A stretch of DNA of 64,000 nt, from assembly GCA_017617035.1 (NCBI GenBank), contig JAFZWV010000003.1, forward strand, positions 1 to 64,000, written 5' to 3'. Below, piece by piece: positions 43,983 to 52,065 of the stretch (within the stretch, counting starts at the first letter, position 1; each line of letters begins with the position of its first letter). A program made the translations under genes and the position numbers. A model generated the notes under the pieces. That model was given only the letters and a program-made list of their open reading frames with translations, was not told the DNA's origin and did no database searches. The DNA is from Bacteroidales bacterium. GTDB lineage: Bacteria > Bacteroidota > Bacteroidia > Bacteroidales > UBA932.

Positions 43983-44367
43983 AATCTAAAGAAGCGAACT
44001 TCACCAACTCGTTGTACCACTCAGCGATCTTGCGCATATGCGATACATAAAAACGATCTGCATCGTAATTGGGAACGGCCTTGGCGAAAACTGCCTTAAG
44101 CTCAGCGTCAGCAGCCTTGGGAGAAGGGGCCTCCTTACCATCCAGAGCCTTCTGAAGGGCCAGGAATACCTCTGACAACTTGAGTTCGCCCTCATCCGTA
44201 AAGATGGAGATATCGGCGAGTGTCGTTATCCTGTTCCTTACATCGAACACAGTCCTCTTACCCTCTGCGAGCGACTCGGCGATGATGCCGCCGCGAGCCT
44301 GGGCGAGGTAGCGGTACAGGCCATGCTGTCCGGAAACCGCAAGAATCTTAGCGAGATTAGTTTTCAT
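43948..44367 (-). CDS. DUF5606 domain protein
   Basis: A 139-aa protein beginning MKTNLAKILAVSGQHGLYRYLAQARGG region, typical of DUF5606, a Bacteroidetes family with a proposed small beta-barrel N-terminal domain and helical C-terminal part; its function is unknown. The Glu/Ala-rich tail (ETEEEQPAEA) overlaps the start of rimO. ATGA overlap with coaE upstream. Confidence 0.85.
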   Translation of the reverse strand: MKTNLAKILAVSGQHGLYRYLAQARGGIIAESLAEGKRTVFDVRNRITTLADISIFTDEGELKLSEVFLALQKALDGKEAPSPKAADAELKAVFAKAVPNYDADRFYVSHMRKIAEWYNELVKFASLDFETEEEQPAEA

Positions 44368-44915
44368 ATTTTAAACGTTTTTATCATTCTGTCTACCTGG
44401 TCGTGCAGTTCCTGCAGACCGGAATCATTGACTATTACAAAATCGGCCGCTTCTACTGGCATCTCAAACTGCGAGGATTCTCTCTCGGCGGTCTTAGGGT
44501 TACGACTCAGACGCATCTCGTAAGGAGCACGCACCAGAACAATCTTATCGAACTCTCCGGCGAACTGTCGCTTACCAAATGCAACCGCCGACTCAAAAAA
44601 CACCGTCCGGGAATTGCAAGAGGATGCGAAACTACGAAAATCGGCCTTTACCAGCGGATAAACCAAAGCCTCCAGCGCCTCACGCGCCGCAGAATCACTG
44701 AAAATCGAGCTTATCTCCGAAAACGGACGGCCTATTGCCTTCTCAATCCGGGCTTTCAATCCTGGAACAGTCTCATACAACAGCTTTGCCGCAGAATCCG
44801 AATCGTAAACAGGATAGCCGAGACGCGCCAAATAAGCGCAGACCTCCGACTTCCCCGCCCCAATGAGCCCTGTGACCAGTATCCTATTCACGACCGGCGA
44901 TTTCCGATTCCACAC
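44364..44915 (-). CDS. coaE: Dephospho-CoA kinase
   Basis: A 183-aa kinase for the last step of coenzyme A synthesis. The P-loop is VTGLIGAGKSEVC (about residues 14-26), with YPVYDSDSAAKLLYE (about 35-49, catalytic Asp) and a lid near VRAPYEMRLSRNPKTAERE. An alternative GTG start at 44891 would remove eight residues and reduce the overlap with the YbbR gene from 32 to 8 bp; the choice between them is open. Confidence 0.9.
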   Translation of the reverse strand: MWNRKSPVVNRILVTGLIGAGKSEVCAYLARLGYPVYDSDSAAKLLYETVPGLKARIEKAIGRPFSEISSIFSDSAAREALEALVYPLVKADFRSFASSCNSRTVFFESAVAFGKRQFAGEFDKIVLVRAPYEMRLSRNPKTAERESSQFEMPVEAADFVIVNDSGLQELHDQVDRMIKTFKI

Positions 44916-45819
44916 AGTCGCAGAACTGCGGATCGGCCTCCCATGAAATAGTCATCTCCGGAAGACCTTCTGCCCTGACCATACATTTACCTCCGATGGA
45001 TGCGGCAAACTCATTGTAATCGACATAGAATACCGCCGAACCTGCAGGATTTCCGCTTATCGGGAAAATAAAACGGAAATTCACATCGACTGTGGAGGGA
45101 TAAACTGAAAGCAGCTTACCCTCCGGAACATTGCGGACTCCGACTTTCACTTTCTCGGTAATACCCACATAGCGCGAGACATCGAGCGAGTAGGAAATTT
45201 CCTTCGCAGAAAGACGTGTCCCTGCAGGAATCTCCAGATTAACCTTGCCGTGGAGACTGCGATCCACATCGTGCCTTGAAATCTGGCGGGTCAGAACCTG
45301 ATCTATACCGGCTATGCGCGAAGGATTGCCGTAGATGAGTACTGAATCCGGAGCGAGTCGCATCTCGCCTGTCGCCATGTACTGTTCGCGGAAGCGCAGC
45401 TGTCTGACTGGCACCACGGGCACCTTCTTGTAGGACTCCGGCGCAAAACGCACTGTGATAAAATCAGATGCGAACTGGGCCTTGGTTTGGGCGCCAAAGA
45501 TTGCGTCGGTATAGCGTACGAGATTGTTCGCAGAAACAGTGAAGAAATCCCCTTCGGTATGACGTAAATGATCTGGATCAATCTGGACGTCTACCGACCT
45601 GTTCCCTCGCAGCGACAACCCCAGCAGACGGAAACCAGATGCGGTGACGTTTGCCGTAACCTGCACGCTCTCCATTGCGACCTCACTGCGGCCGATAATG
45701 GAACTGTGTGCCGTCACGGGGACGCTCACCAGACCGGTAGTCTCCTGAGAAAGGTTGCCGATCAGCCAGATGGCCATAGAGGCCACCAAAGCAAGGACGA
45801 AGGAACTGGACCTTTTCAC
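44884..45819 (-). CDS. YbbR-like (CdaR-type) membrane-anchored protein
   Basis: A 311-aa protein with one N-terminal transmembrane helix (SSSFVLALVASMAIWLIGNL) and an extracytoplasmic part with YbbR-type beta repeats (VVPVRQLRF, APDSVLIYGNPSRIAGIDQV, ISYSLDVSRYVGITEKVKVGVR). The phrase DSVLIYGNPSRIAGI matches the YbbR repeat. In Firmicutes CdaR regulates a c-di-AMP cyclase; no cyclase gene is near here, so that role is not implied. It lies in nusB-yajC-ybbR-coaE order common to Bacteroidetes. Confidence 0.82.
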   Translation of the reverse strand: MKRSSSFVLALVASMAIWLIGNLSQETTGLVSVPVTAHSSIIGRSEVAMESVQVTANVTASGFRLLGLSLRGNRSVDVQIDPDHLRHTEGDFFTVSANNLVRYTDAIFGAQTKAQFASDFITVRFAPESYKKVPVVPVRQLRFREQYMATGEMRLAPDSVLIYGNPSRIAGIDQVLTRQISRHDVDRSLHGKVNLEIPAGTRLSAKEISYSLDVSRYVGITEKVKVGVRNVPEGKLLSVYPSTVDVNFRFIFPISGNPAGSAVFYVDYNEFAASIGGKCMVRAEGLPEMTISWEADPQFCDCVESEIAGRE

Positions 45820-45828
45820 GGCTGATTG

Positions 45829-46164
45829 TTATTTCTGGACCTGGGCGTCGCTGCTGTCGCGAACGATAGAGCTCTTGTCTACCCTGAGCTTTACGTCTCC
45901 GTCGACCTTGAGAAGGACTGTCCTCTCTTCGATTTCTCCGATAGTTCCGTAAATGCCGCCGGCGGTGATCACCTTATCGCCTTTTTTGAGTTCGTTGCGG
46001 AACTTCTCAAGCTCCTTCTGCTGCTTGCGCTGCGGACGGATCATAAAGAACCACATAATAGCGAAGAGCGCGATGATCATAATCCAGAAGCTCCACTGGC
46101 TGCCGCCCTGAGCCTGGCCGGCTGCGGGAGCAGCCTGAAGTAAGGTCATAAAAGTCATAATCAT
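45829..46164 (-). CDS. yajC: Preprotein translocase subunit YajC
   Basis: A 111-aa protein with one transmembrane helix (WSFWIMIIALFAIMWFFMI) followed by RPQRKQQKELEKFRNELKKGDKVITAGGIYGTI, the defining YajC sequence. It accompanies SecDF in the translocase. A short N-terminal Ala/Gly-rich lead precedes the helix. It lies 5 bp after nusB and 9 bp before the YbbR gene. Confidence 0.95.
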   Translation of the reverse strand: MIMTFMTLLQAAPAAGQAQGGSQWSFWIMIIALFAIMWFFMIRPQRKQQKELEKFRNELKKGDKVITAGGIYGTIGEIEERTVLLKVDGDVKLRVDKSSIVRDSSDAQVQK

Positions 46165-46169
46165 AATTG

Positions 46170-47090
46170 TTATTTGGTTTTATTGATAAGCTTGTCCAAA
46201 AGGCCGTTTACGAAGGCCTTGCTTTCGGGAGTACTGTAGAATTTGGAAATCTCCACATACTCGTTCATGATAATCTTGGGGGCTATCGAGGGGAATGCGG
46301 CAGACTCCGCCATTCCGGTTACGATAAGGGCCAGATCGGTAGTACAGATACGATTGATATCCCACTTGGGAGTGAGTTTGGCGACTTCCTCTACAGACTT
46401 AGAAAAACTCGCGACGGCTTTGCGTACTATACCAACCACAAAATCGCGGTCTGAATCCTTCCCTTCCTGGCCTGGCATCTGGCTGAGATACAGCTCAGGG
46501 CAAGCCCAGCGCTTGCCAGCAGCGAAATCATCCATGGCATGGCAACAATAAGTAAGCGCGTAGGCCAGATCGTCGTTCCACCAGATGGAAAGTCCTTCGA
46601 GGATGTCCTCAAGATCTTTATTGTCTACCAGTTCGTTTTCGAAAATGGATATCCACAGTTTAGCGTCAGCCTCAACGCTGCGTTCTTCCGATGCCATATA
46701 ATCGGCATAGTACTCGGAAGCCTTCACAGCATCATAAAGATGCCACAGAAAAGCGTCGTACTGATCCCAGCCGAGTTTTTTCTTCTCGACCAGCTTGCAG
46801 AAATCGGGGTCTTCAGACAGAAGCGGAGCTATGGAATTCTCCGCAAATTTCATATTTGGATGCTTTTCTTCCTCGGTCGGATGGAATTTACCGCGGGCGG
46901 CTTCTATGCGCGTCTTTGCCTCATTGGTAAGAGCGGGCACAAGGGCCAGCATAAAAAGATACAGATCACGGGTCGCCTGACAAGAGGCTTCGAGCTGGGC
47001 AAGAGCCTCGGCCTGAGTCATTTCCGGATTTTCTGCCAGGGCGTACACTGTCTTGAACGCCTTGATACGCAAGATTCTTCTGTTTAGCAT
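46170..47090 (-). CDS. nusB: Transcription antitermination factor NusB (long form)
   Basis: A 306-aa protein. The N terminus LNRRILRIKAFKTVYAL is the NusB start (R-x-A-F-x-x-L/V-Y), and the C-terminal half (from about residue 200) carries the NusB RNA-binding helix bundle with DLALIVTGMAESAAFPS and IIMNEYVEISKFYSTPESKAFVNGLLDKL. It is about twice the E. coli length because of a middle helical insert, a known Bacteroidetes form. The ATG at 47090 was chosen over one 15 bp upstream on family grounds. Confidence 0.92.
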   Translation of the reverse strand: MLNRRILRIKAFKTVYALAENPEMTQAEALAQLEASCQATRDLYLFMLALVPALTNEAKTRIEAARGKFHPTEEEKHPNMKFAENSIAPLLSEDPDFCKLVEKKKLGWDQYDAFLWHLYDAVKASEYYADYMASEERSVEADAKLWISIFENELVDNKDLEDILEGLSIWWNDDLAYALTYCCHAMDDFAAGKRWACPELYLSQMPGQEGKDSDRDFVVGIVRKAVASFSKSVEEVAKLTPKWDINRICTTDLALIVTGMAESAAFPSIAPKIIMNEYVEISKFYSTPESKAFVNGLLDKLINKTK

Positions 47091-47110
47091 CCTATGGTAT
47101 GTCAATTAAT

Positions 47111-47152
47111 TCCTGCAAATATAAGCAGGAATCGAAAAAAATTCTAATTTTG
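47111..47152. promoter_or_regulatory. Divergent promoters for nusB (-) and DUF3276 (+), with palindrome
   Basis: The minus -7 box TATATTTG is at 47123-47116 and the plus box TAATTTTG at 47145-47152, left edges 29 bp apart. The palindrome TCCTGC-n8-GCAGGA (47111-47130) is centred on the nusB box and could be an operator; a repressor is not identified. Confidence 0.6.
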
Positions 47153-47180
47153 CATAAAGTAAAATAACCAATTGATCACT

Positions 47181-47516
47181 ATGTACAAGGAAGATTACGA
47201 TTCTTTCAGGGAAGAAAGAGGTTCAGATGACGTGTTCTCCAAACCCGTCAGAGCAGGAAAACGTACATATTTCTTCGATGTCAAGTCTACAAGAGGTCAG
47301 AAAGACTTCTACCTCACCATCACCGAAAGTAAGCGCCACAACAACCCAGACGGCAGTTTTACCTTCGATAAACACAAAATATTCCTCTATAAGGAAGACT
47401 TCGAGAAGTTCCGTGAAGGCCTCGACGATGTAATTAAATACATCAAGGACAATTGCTTCGGAGGCGAAATCCCCGAGCGGCAGAAAGAAGAATCCTCCTC
47501 CGATGACAACTTTTAA
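47181..47516 (+). CDS. DUF3276 / PUR-alpha-like nucleic-acid-binding protein
   Basis: A 111-aa protein of the PUR-alpha-like DUF3276 family (the Borrelia BpuR relative). It shows the single PUR repeat: [30 protein letters not shown] followed by [21 protein letters not shown]. These bind single-stranded nucleic acids. The ATG at 47181 was taken rather than a TTG three codons earlier. The acidic Ser-rich tail ends one base before the ATG of the first phosphorylase gene. Confidence 0.88.
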   Translation: MYKEDYDSFREERGSDDVFSKPVRAGKRTYFFDVKSTRGQKDFYLTITESKRHNNPDGSFTFDKHKIFLYKEDFEKFREGLDDVIKYIKDNCFGGEIPERQKEESSSDDNF

Positions 47517-47517
47517 T

Positions 47518-48333
47518 ATGGATACCCTGAAATCAGCCGCGTCTTACGTGGCTGATTTCATCTCGGGCCCCATGCCCGAGGTGGGAATCGTGCTCGGCAG
47601 CGGCCTTGGTTCGCTTGCCGACAGCATCGAAAACCCACAGGTCCTCCCCTACTCTAAGATACCCAACTTCCCGGTCAGCACCGCCGTAGGCCACAAAGGC
47701 AACTTCATTATAGGCACCCTCTCCGGAAAGACCGTGATTGCCATGCAGGGCCGCTTCCACTACTACGAGGGTTATCCGATGACGATAGTGACCATGGCCG
47801 TGCGAGTCATGTTCCTGTTGGGAGTCAGGACCCTGTTCGTTTCCAACGCAGCCGGCGGCATCAACCCCGAGTACCACATAGGCGACCTGATGATCATCAA
47901 CGACCATATCAGCCTGCAGCCCAACCCGCTGATCGGCCCGAATCTCGACGAACTCGGCCCGCGCTTCCCGGACATGACCCGTCCGTACGACCCGGCCCTC
48001 ATCCGCAAGGCGCGCGAAATCGCTAACAAACTTGGCTGGTCGCTCCACGAAGGCGTCTATTTTGGCGATACCGGGCCCTCATACGAAACTCCGTCCGAGT
48101 ACCGTTTCTATCGTACCGTGGGCGGTGACGTCGTGGGCATGAGCACCATCCCAGAGGTCATAGTCGCCCGCCACTGCGGGATGCGCGTCTTCGGCATGTC
48201 GGTCGTGACCAACGAAGCCTCAGGCGATTTTGCGGAGGACTACCAGAACGACGGCGAAGACGTCGTAAAGGCAGCAGACGCAGCCGCATCCAAACTTACC
48301 AGAATCTTCAAAGAACTAATCGCATCACTGTAA
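47518..48333 (+). CDS. Purine-nucleoside phosphorylase, copy 1
   Basis: A 271-aa PNP of the trimeric type. Motifs: [19 protein letters not shown] (phosphate loop), [44 protein letters not shown], and [12 protein letters not shown]. Cleaves inosine and guanosine with phosphate to free base and ribose-1-phosphate. A paralogue follows 4 bp downstream. ATG at 47518 was chosen since an earlier start overlaps DUF3276. Confidence 0.94.
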   Translation: MDTLKSAASYVADFISGPMPEVGIVLGSGLGSLADSIENPQVLPYSKIPNFPVSTAVGHKGNFIIGTLSGKTVIAMQGRFHYYEGYPMTIVTMAVRVMFLLGVRTLFVSNAAGGINPEYHIGDLMIINDHISLQPNPLIGPNLDELGPRFPDMTRPYDPALIRKAREIANKLGWSLHEGVYFGDTGPSYETPSEYRFYRTVGGDVVGMSTIPEVIVARHCGMRVFGMSVVTNEASGDFAEDYQNDGEDVVKAADAAASKLTRIFKELIASL

Positions 48334-48337
48334 CACT

Positions 48338-49165
48338 ATGTCAGAAATATTAGCACCTTACCTCAAAGCAGTCGAATACATTCGTTCGAAAAGCAATGGC
48401 GTAACCCCTGAAATCGGCGTTATACTCGGAAGCGGACTCGGTTCGCTGGGAGAGCAGATTGAAAATCCCTCGATTATCCCCTACAACGAGATACCAGGCT
48501 TCCCGGTCAGCACAGCTATAGGCCACAAATCCCGCCTCATCATAGGCGATCTGGGCGGAAAGAAAGTGGTAGCCATGCAGGGCCGTTTCCACTTCTATGA
48601 GGGCTACACGATGGAGCAGGTCACCTTCCCCATCAGGGTGCTCAAACTTCTGGGCATTAAGGTCCTCTTCGTATCCAATGCTGCTGGCGGACTCAACCTG
48701 AGCTACAGGGTGGGCGATCTGATGGTCATCAAAGACCAGATCAACATGATGCCCAACCCGCTCATCGGCCCGAATGCCGAGGAGTTCGGTCCCCGCTTCC
48801 CCGATATGACACACCCCTACGACGTAGAACTTCGCAGGCTGGCCTTCAGGCTCGCCCGCGAGATGGGTATTCACCTCCAGGACGGCGTCTATGTAGCCTG
48901 CACCGGTCCTTCTTACGAAACCAGAGCCGAGTATAAGTTCTTCCGCGTAATCGGCTCCGACGCAGTCGGCATGAGCACCGTTCCCGAAGTCATCGTCGCC
49001 CGCCACTGCGGACTGCGCGTCTTCGGAATGTCCGTCATCACCGATCTTGCCCGTGAGGACATGCCGGACGATTATGTCACCGACGGAGAAGAAATAGTAA
49101 AGGCGGCCAACCAAGCTACAAGCAAGATGACCGCCCTGTTCGAAAAGATGATCGCCGCTATTTAG
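48338..49165 (+). CDS. Purine-nucleoside phosphorylase, copy 2
   Basis: A 275-aa paralogue of the gene just upstream with the same motif order ([95 protein letters not shown]). Both copies retain the phosphate loop and the Glu/Asn region, so both look active; they may differ in substrate or regulation. Its end overlaps the rny end by 8 bp, convergent. Confidence 0.94.
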   Translation: MSEILAPYLKAVEYIRSKSNGVTPEIGVILGSGLGSLGEQIENPSIIPYNEIPGFPVSTAIGHKSRLIIGDLGGKKVVAMQGRFHFYEGYTMEQVTFPIRVLKLLGIKVLFVSNAAGGLNLSYRVGDLMVIKDQINMMPNPLIGPNAEEFGPRFPDMTHPYDVELRRLAFRLAREMGIHLQDGVYVACTGPSYETRAEYKFFRVIGSDAVGMSTVPEVIVARHCGLRVFGMSVITDLAREDMPDDYVTDGEEIVKAANQATSKMTALFEKMIAAI

Positions 49166-50696
49166 CGATAGCGACCGATCTGGTTTCCCTGATAACCGTA
49201 ATCTTGACCTGGCCGGGATAAGTCATCTCGTCCTGGATGCGCTGGGCGATGTCCGTCGACAGGCGGGCGGCCTGCTCGTCGGAGATCTCGTCTGCGCCCA
49301 CGATCACGCGGAGCTCACGGCCCGCCTGGATGGCGTAAGACTTGGTGACTCCCTTGTAGGAAGCGGCAAGGTCTTCCATGCCCTTGAGGCGCTTGATGTA
49401 GCTCTCGATGACCTCACGGCGTGCGCCAGGGCGTGCACCGGAAATAGCGTCGGCCACGAGCACCAGCGGCGAGTAGATGCTTGTCATCTCCATCTCTTCG
49501 TGGTGTGCTCCGACCGCGTTGACGATCTCGGGACGCTCCTTGTACTGCTCGGCGAGTTTCGCTCCCAAAAGGGCGTGCGGCAGCTCTTCGTCTTCAGTGC
49601 TGACCTTTCCTATATCGTGGAGCAGACCGGCCCTCTTGGCGATCTTGGGATTGAGCCCAAGCTCAGCGGCGAGAATAGAGGCGATGGATGCCACCTCGCG
49701 GGAGTGCTGGAGAAGGTTCTGTCCGTAGGATGAACGATATTTCATGCGTCCGATAAGGCGGACGAGCTCGAGATTGAGGCCATGGATACCGAGGTCGATG
49801 CAGGTCCTCTTACCGGTCTCGAGGATTTCATCCTCAAGCTGCTTGCTGACCTTTGCGACCACTTCCTCGATACGAGCGGGGTGAATACGGCCGTCGGTAA
49901 CGAGTTGATGGAGGGCGAGACGGGCGACTTCCCTGCGGACAGGATCGAAGCCGGAAAGGAGGATGGTATCGGGTGTATCGTCTACGACAATTTCGACTCC
50001 GGTAGCAGCCTCGAGAGCGCGGATATTGCGGCCCTCACGGCCGATGATGCGGCCCTTTACTTCGTCGTTCTCAATAGGGAAAGTAGTCACGGCGTTCTCG
50101 ATTGCGGTCTCGGTCGCCGTACGCTGGATAGTGTTGATGACTATGCGCTTGGCTTCCTTGGCGGCATTGAGACGGGCCTCGTCCATGGTATCGTTGATAT
50201 ATGATAGAGCCTCGCTGCGGGCTTCTGCTTTCATGTTCTCGACCAGCATCTTCTTCGCTTCCTCTGCGCTCATGCCGGCTACGGTCTCAAGCTGTTTGTT
50301 AGCCTGGGCTACAAGAGCTGCACACTCGGATTCTTTTTTGTTAAGCTGCTCGCGCTGGGCGTTGAGCTGGCCTTTCTGGGAATCCAGGTCGTGTTGACGG
50401 CGTCCGAGCTCGGACTGCATCTGGTTCAGCTGGGTTTCCTTCGCGCGGATGTTGTTCTCACGGTCGCGAAGCTGGTTGTTTTTGTCGCTCACCTTGGCTT
50501 CGTACTCTTCCTTGAGCTGGAGGAAGTGTTCCTTTGCTTCGAGCATTTTCTTCTGCTTCAGGGACTCGGCCTCGAGTGTGGCTTTCTGGATGATGGCGTC
50601 CCCGCGTCCTTTGTTGACGATACGGGTAGCCCCTATGTAAATTGCCAGAGACAGGACTGCGCCCGCCACGGCTCCTAAAATGATATAAAGCAACAT
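49158..50696 (-). CDS. rny: Ribonuclease Y
   Basis: A 512-aa membrane-anchored endoribonuclease. One N-terminal transmembrane helix ([18 protein letters not shown]), a long coiled coil (residues about 40-150), the KH domain with [22 protein letters not shown] (about 214-235), and the HD domain with [14 protein letters not shown] (about 359). The usual length. It initiates RNA decay in Gram-positives; the Bacteroidetes role is presumed similar. It follows the 6S-like RNA and its terminator. Confidence 0.95.
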   Translation of the reverse strand: MLLYIILGAVAGAVLSLAIYIGATRIVNKGRGDAIIQKATLEAESLKQKKMLEAKEHFLQLKEEYEAKVSDKNNQLRDRENNIRAKETQLNQMQSELGRRQHDLDSQKGQLNAQREQLNKKESECAALVAQANKQLETVAGMSAEEAKKMLVENMKAEARSEALSYINDTMDEARLNAAKEAKRIVINTIQRTATETAIENAVTTFPIENDEVKGRIIGREGRNIRALEAATGVEIVVDDTPDTILLSGFDPVRREVARLALHQLVTDGRIHPARIEEVVAKVSKQLEDEILETGKRTCIDLGIHGLNLELVRLIGRMKYRSSYGQNLLQHSREVASIASILAAELGLNPKIAKRAGLLHDIGKVSTEDEELPHALLGAKLAEQYKERPEIVNAVGAHHEEMEMTSIYSPLVLVADAISGARPGARREVIESYIKRLKGMEDLAASYKGVTKSYAIQAGRELRVIVGADEISDEQAARLSTDIAQRIQDEMTYPGQVKITVIRETRSVAIAK

Positions 50697-50729
50697 ATAT
50701 ATATTGGTTTAGTATGTCAAAAACAACAA

Positions 50730-50758
50730 ACAGTACCCGCTCAAAAAGCAGATACTGT
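50730..50758 (-). terminator. Putative intrinsic terminator after the 6S-like RNA
   Basis: On the minus strand ACAGTA (50758-50753) pairs with TACTGT (50735-50730) around a loop that itself can pair GC(TTTTT)GC. A U-rich run (TTGTTGTTTTTG) follows. It lies between the RNA and rny. Confidence 0.55.
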
Positions 50759-50768
50759 CTGTAAAAGT

Positions 50769-50917
50769 ACCGTTAGTCCTTGGCTGAAACTTTCTAAAAG
50801 AAAGATTTGGGGGCCTCCCGGTTCAGGCTTCCTGCACGTAGGCAGGCATGCTATCGACGGTGAGAACTTACCCGGTTCCGTAGAACTTGTTTGTTAGAGC
50901 AAGGAGGAACTAACGGT
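50769..50917 (-). ncRNA. ssrS: 6S RNA (SsrS) candidate
   Basis: A non-coding interval of about 149 nt between zapA and rny, on the same strand. A 9-bp perfect closing stem joins 50917-50909 with 50777-50769 (ACCGTTAGT with ACTAACGGT), followed inward by CCTTG/CAAGG after a 4-nt bulge. Inner segments GGAACCGGG and CCGGTTC-like sequence can pair as a further arm. The long-range rod with internal bulges and the zapA neighbourhood, shared with 6S loci elsewhere, support 6S RNA, which binds housekeeping RNA polymerase. The RNA's 5' stem overlaps the zapA stop codon. Confidence 0.65.
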
Positions 50918-51212
50918 TAGTCTCTATTTTGTTCAGATAGGCTTTCAAGTCCTTCTCGAGCTTCGCGGCTTCGTCTGTATTCTGGGCGAGGCCTTTTTTA
51001 GCGACCAGCATAGAGATAGTGTTTGTCAGCGCCACGAACACCAGTTTATCTGCGAGGGTCTGGTCCGGATAACGGGTGTCGTAGTCTGCCAGCATGGCGT
51101 TGATCTTCTCCGCCGCCAGACGCATATAGTGCTCCGATTCCTGGGTCGCCACAAGGGTGTATTCCTTGCCGGCTATCTTGAGGGTGATGCTGTGTTTTGT
51201 CTGGGCTGGCAT
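50910..51212 (-). CDS. zapA: Cell division protein ZapA
   Basis: A 100-aa FtsZ-ring protein. The N-terminal SITLKIAGKEYTLVATQESEHYMRLAAEKINAML is the ZapA signature (K-I-x-G-x-x-Y). A helical C terminus follows for coiled-coil dimerisation. The start at 51212 (MPAQTKHS) was preferred over an upstream ATG that falls in the preceding gene. Its stop codon lies inside the predicted closing stem of the 6S-like RNA. Confidence 0.92.
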   Translation of the reverse strand: MPAQTKHSITLKIAGKEYTLVATQESEHYMRLAAEKINAMLADYDTRYPDQTLADKLVFVALTNTISMLVAKKGLAQNTDEAAKLEKDLKAYLNKIETNR

Positions 51213-51214
51213 AC

Positions 51215-51484
51215 TTAGTTGGCGATCAGACGGATACATTTGTCTATCTCTTTGATGAGCTTGTCGATTCTCTCCTTGGCGGCGGCTTTGTCGCCATCGG
51301 AGGTGAAGGCACCAGCGAGCTTGTATCGGTCTATCTGTTTTGTCAATTCAGTTATCTGCTGTTTGTATTTTACGACCTCGGCCTCCTTGACAACGAGTTT
51401 TGCGGCGAGCTCGTCGCCGCGGTGTTTCTCTGTTTCGTACAGGGAAATCAGTCTTTCGATGTCTTTACGAAGGTCTTCGATCAT
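51215..51484 (-). CDS. Small coiled-coil protein preceding ZapA
   Basis: An 89-aa protein made of heptad-rich helix (IEDLRKDIERLISLYETEK, LVVKEAEVVKYKQQITELTKQIDRY) and a C-terminal helical tail. It lies 2 bp upstream of zapA, the place where Bacteroidetes carry a ZapB-like coiled-coil gene. A role as ZapA partner at midcell is inferred from position only. It is 15 bp after the UpxY-like gene. Confidence 0.8.
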   Translation of the reverse strand: MIEDLRKDIERLISLYETEKHRGDELAAKLVVKEAEVVKYKQQITELTKQIDRYKLAGAFTSDGDKAAAKERIDKLIKEIDKCIRLIAN

Positions 51485-51499
51485 ACCCCACAAATATAG

Positions 51500-52024
51500 T
51501 TATTTTTCCCGTTTCTGTAACAATTCCACCGAATTCCTGTCGATTTGGATGCATGCGGCGCCCAAAAGCGGCAGACGAACTGCCAGGCAGTCCTTGCCGT
51601 CGATACTTACCAGCTCGACTATACGACCCTCAAGCGCTCCGGTCTTGACCCTCACCATGTCTCCAGGGCGGAGCGGACGGTCGGTAAGAGTAACCTCACC
51701 ATTGACACTCCCGACCATGGCGATGAAGTCCTCCATCTGAGAATCGGGGACCACCGCCGGCTTGTAACTGCCGGGCTTCTCCGAGAGGTAGTGTGTAAGA
51801 TATGGTATCTCAGAGAGCGAATTGCGGCGCTCTACTTCGGTACACCTGACGAACACGATGCGCGGAATCAGCAGGCGGTCGACCAGCTTCTTGCGGTCTG
51901 ACCACTGACGCACTTCGCGGCGTATTGCCACATAAGTCTGAAGACCGCGCGCAGACAACGCTTCGGCGACGTTTCTATCCTGGCAGGAACGCGTACAGGC
52001 TATGTACCAGTGGAGTTCGTTCAT
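51500..52024 (-). CDS. UpxY/NusG-family transcription antiterminator
   Basis: A 174-aa paralogue of NusG. It has the NGN domain (HWYIACTRSCQDRNVAEALSARGLQTYV, with PRIVFVRCT) and a C-terminal KOW domain (RPLRPGDMVRVKTGALEGRIVEL). In Bacteroides UpxY proteins open capsule operons and bind their 5' leaders; here it is first of upxY - coiled-coil - zapA - 6S - rny and no glycan operon is adjacent. The rfbB gene at 63487 is the nearest sugar-pathway gene. ATG is 6 nt after a -7 box. Confidence 0.85.
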   Translation of the reverse strand: MNELHWYIACTRSCQDRNVAEALSARGLQTYVAIRREVRQWSDRKKLVDRLLIPRIVFVRCTEVERRNSLSEIPYLTHYLSEKPGSYKPAVVPDSQMEDFIAMVGSVNGEVTLTDRPLRPGDMVRVKTGALEGRIVELVSIDGKDCLAVRLPLLGAACIQIDRNSVELLQKREK

Positions 52025-52030
52025 TGAGTA

Positions 52031-52058
52031 CAAATGTACCCTTTTTTGCTTATTTTTG
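52031..52058. promoter_or_regulatory. Overlapping divergent promoters for UpxY (-) and nadE (+)
   Basis: TACATTTG on the minus strand (52038-52031) and TATTTTTG on the plus strand (52051-52058), left edges 20 bp apart in a 41-bp intergenic region. ATG codons lie 6 nt (UpxY) and 7 nt (nadE) from the boxes. Confidence 0.7.
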
Positions 52059-52065
52059 CAATGAT

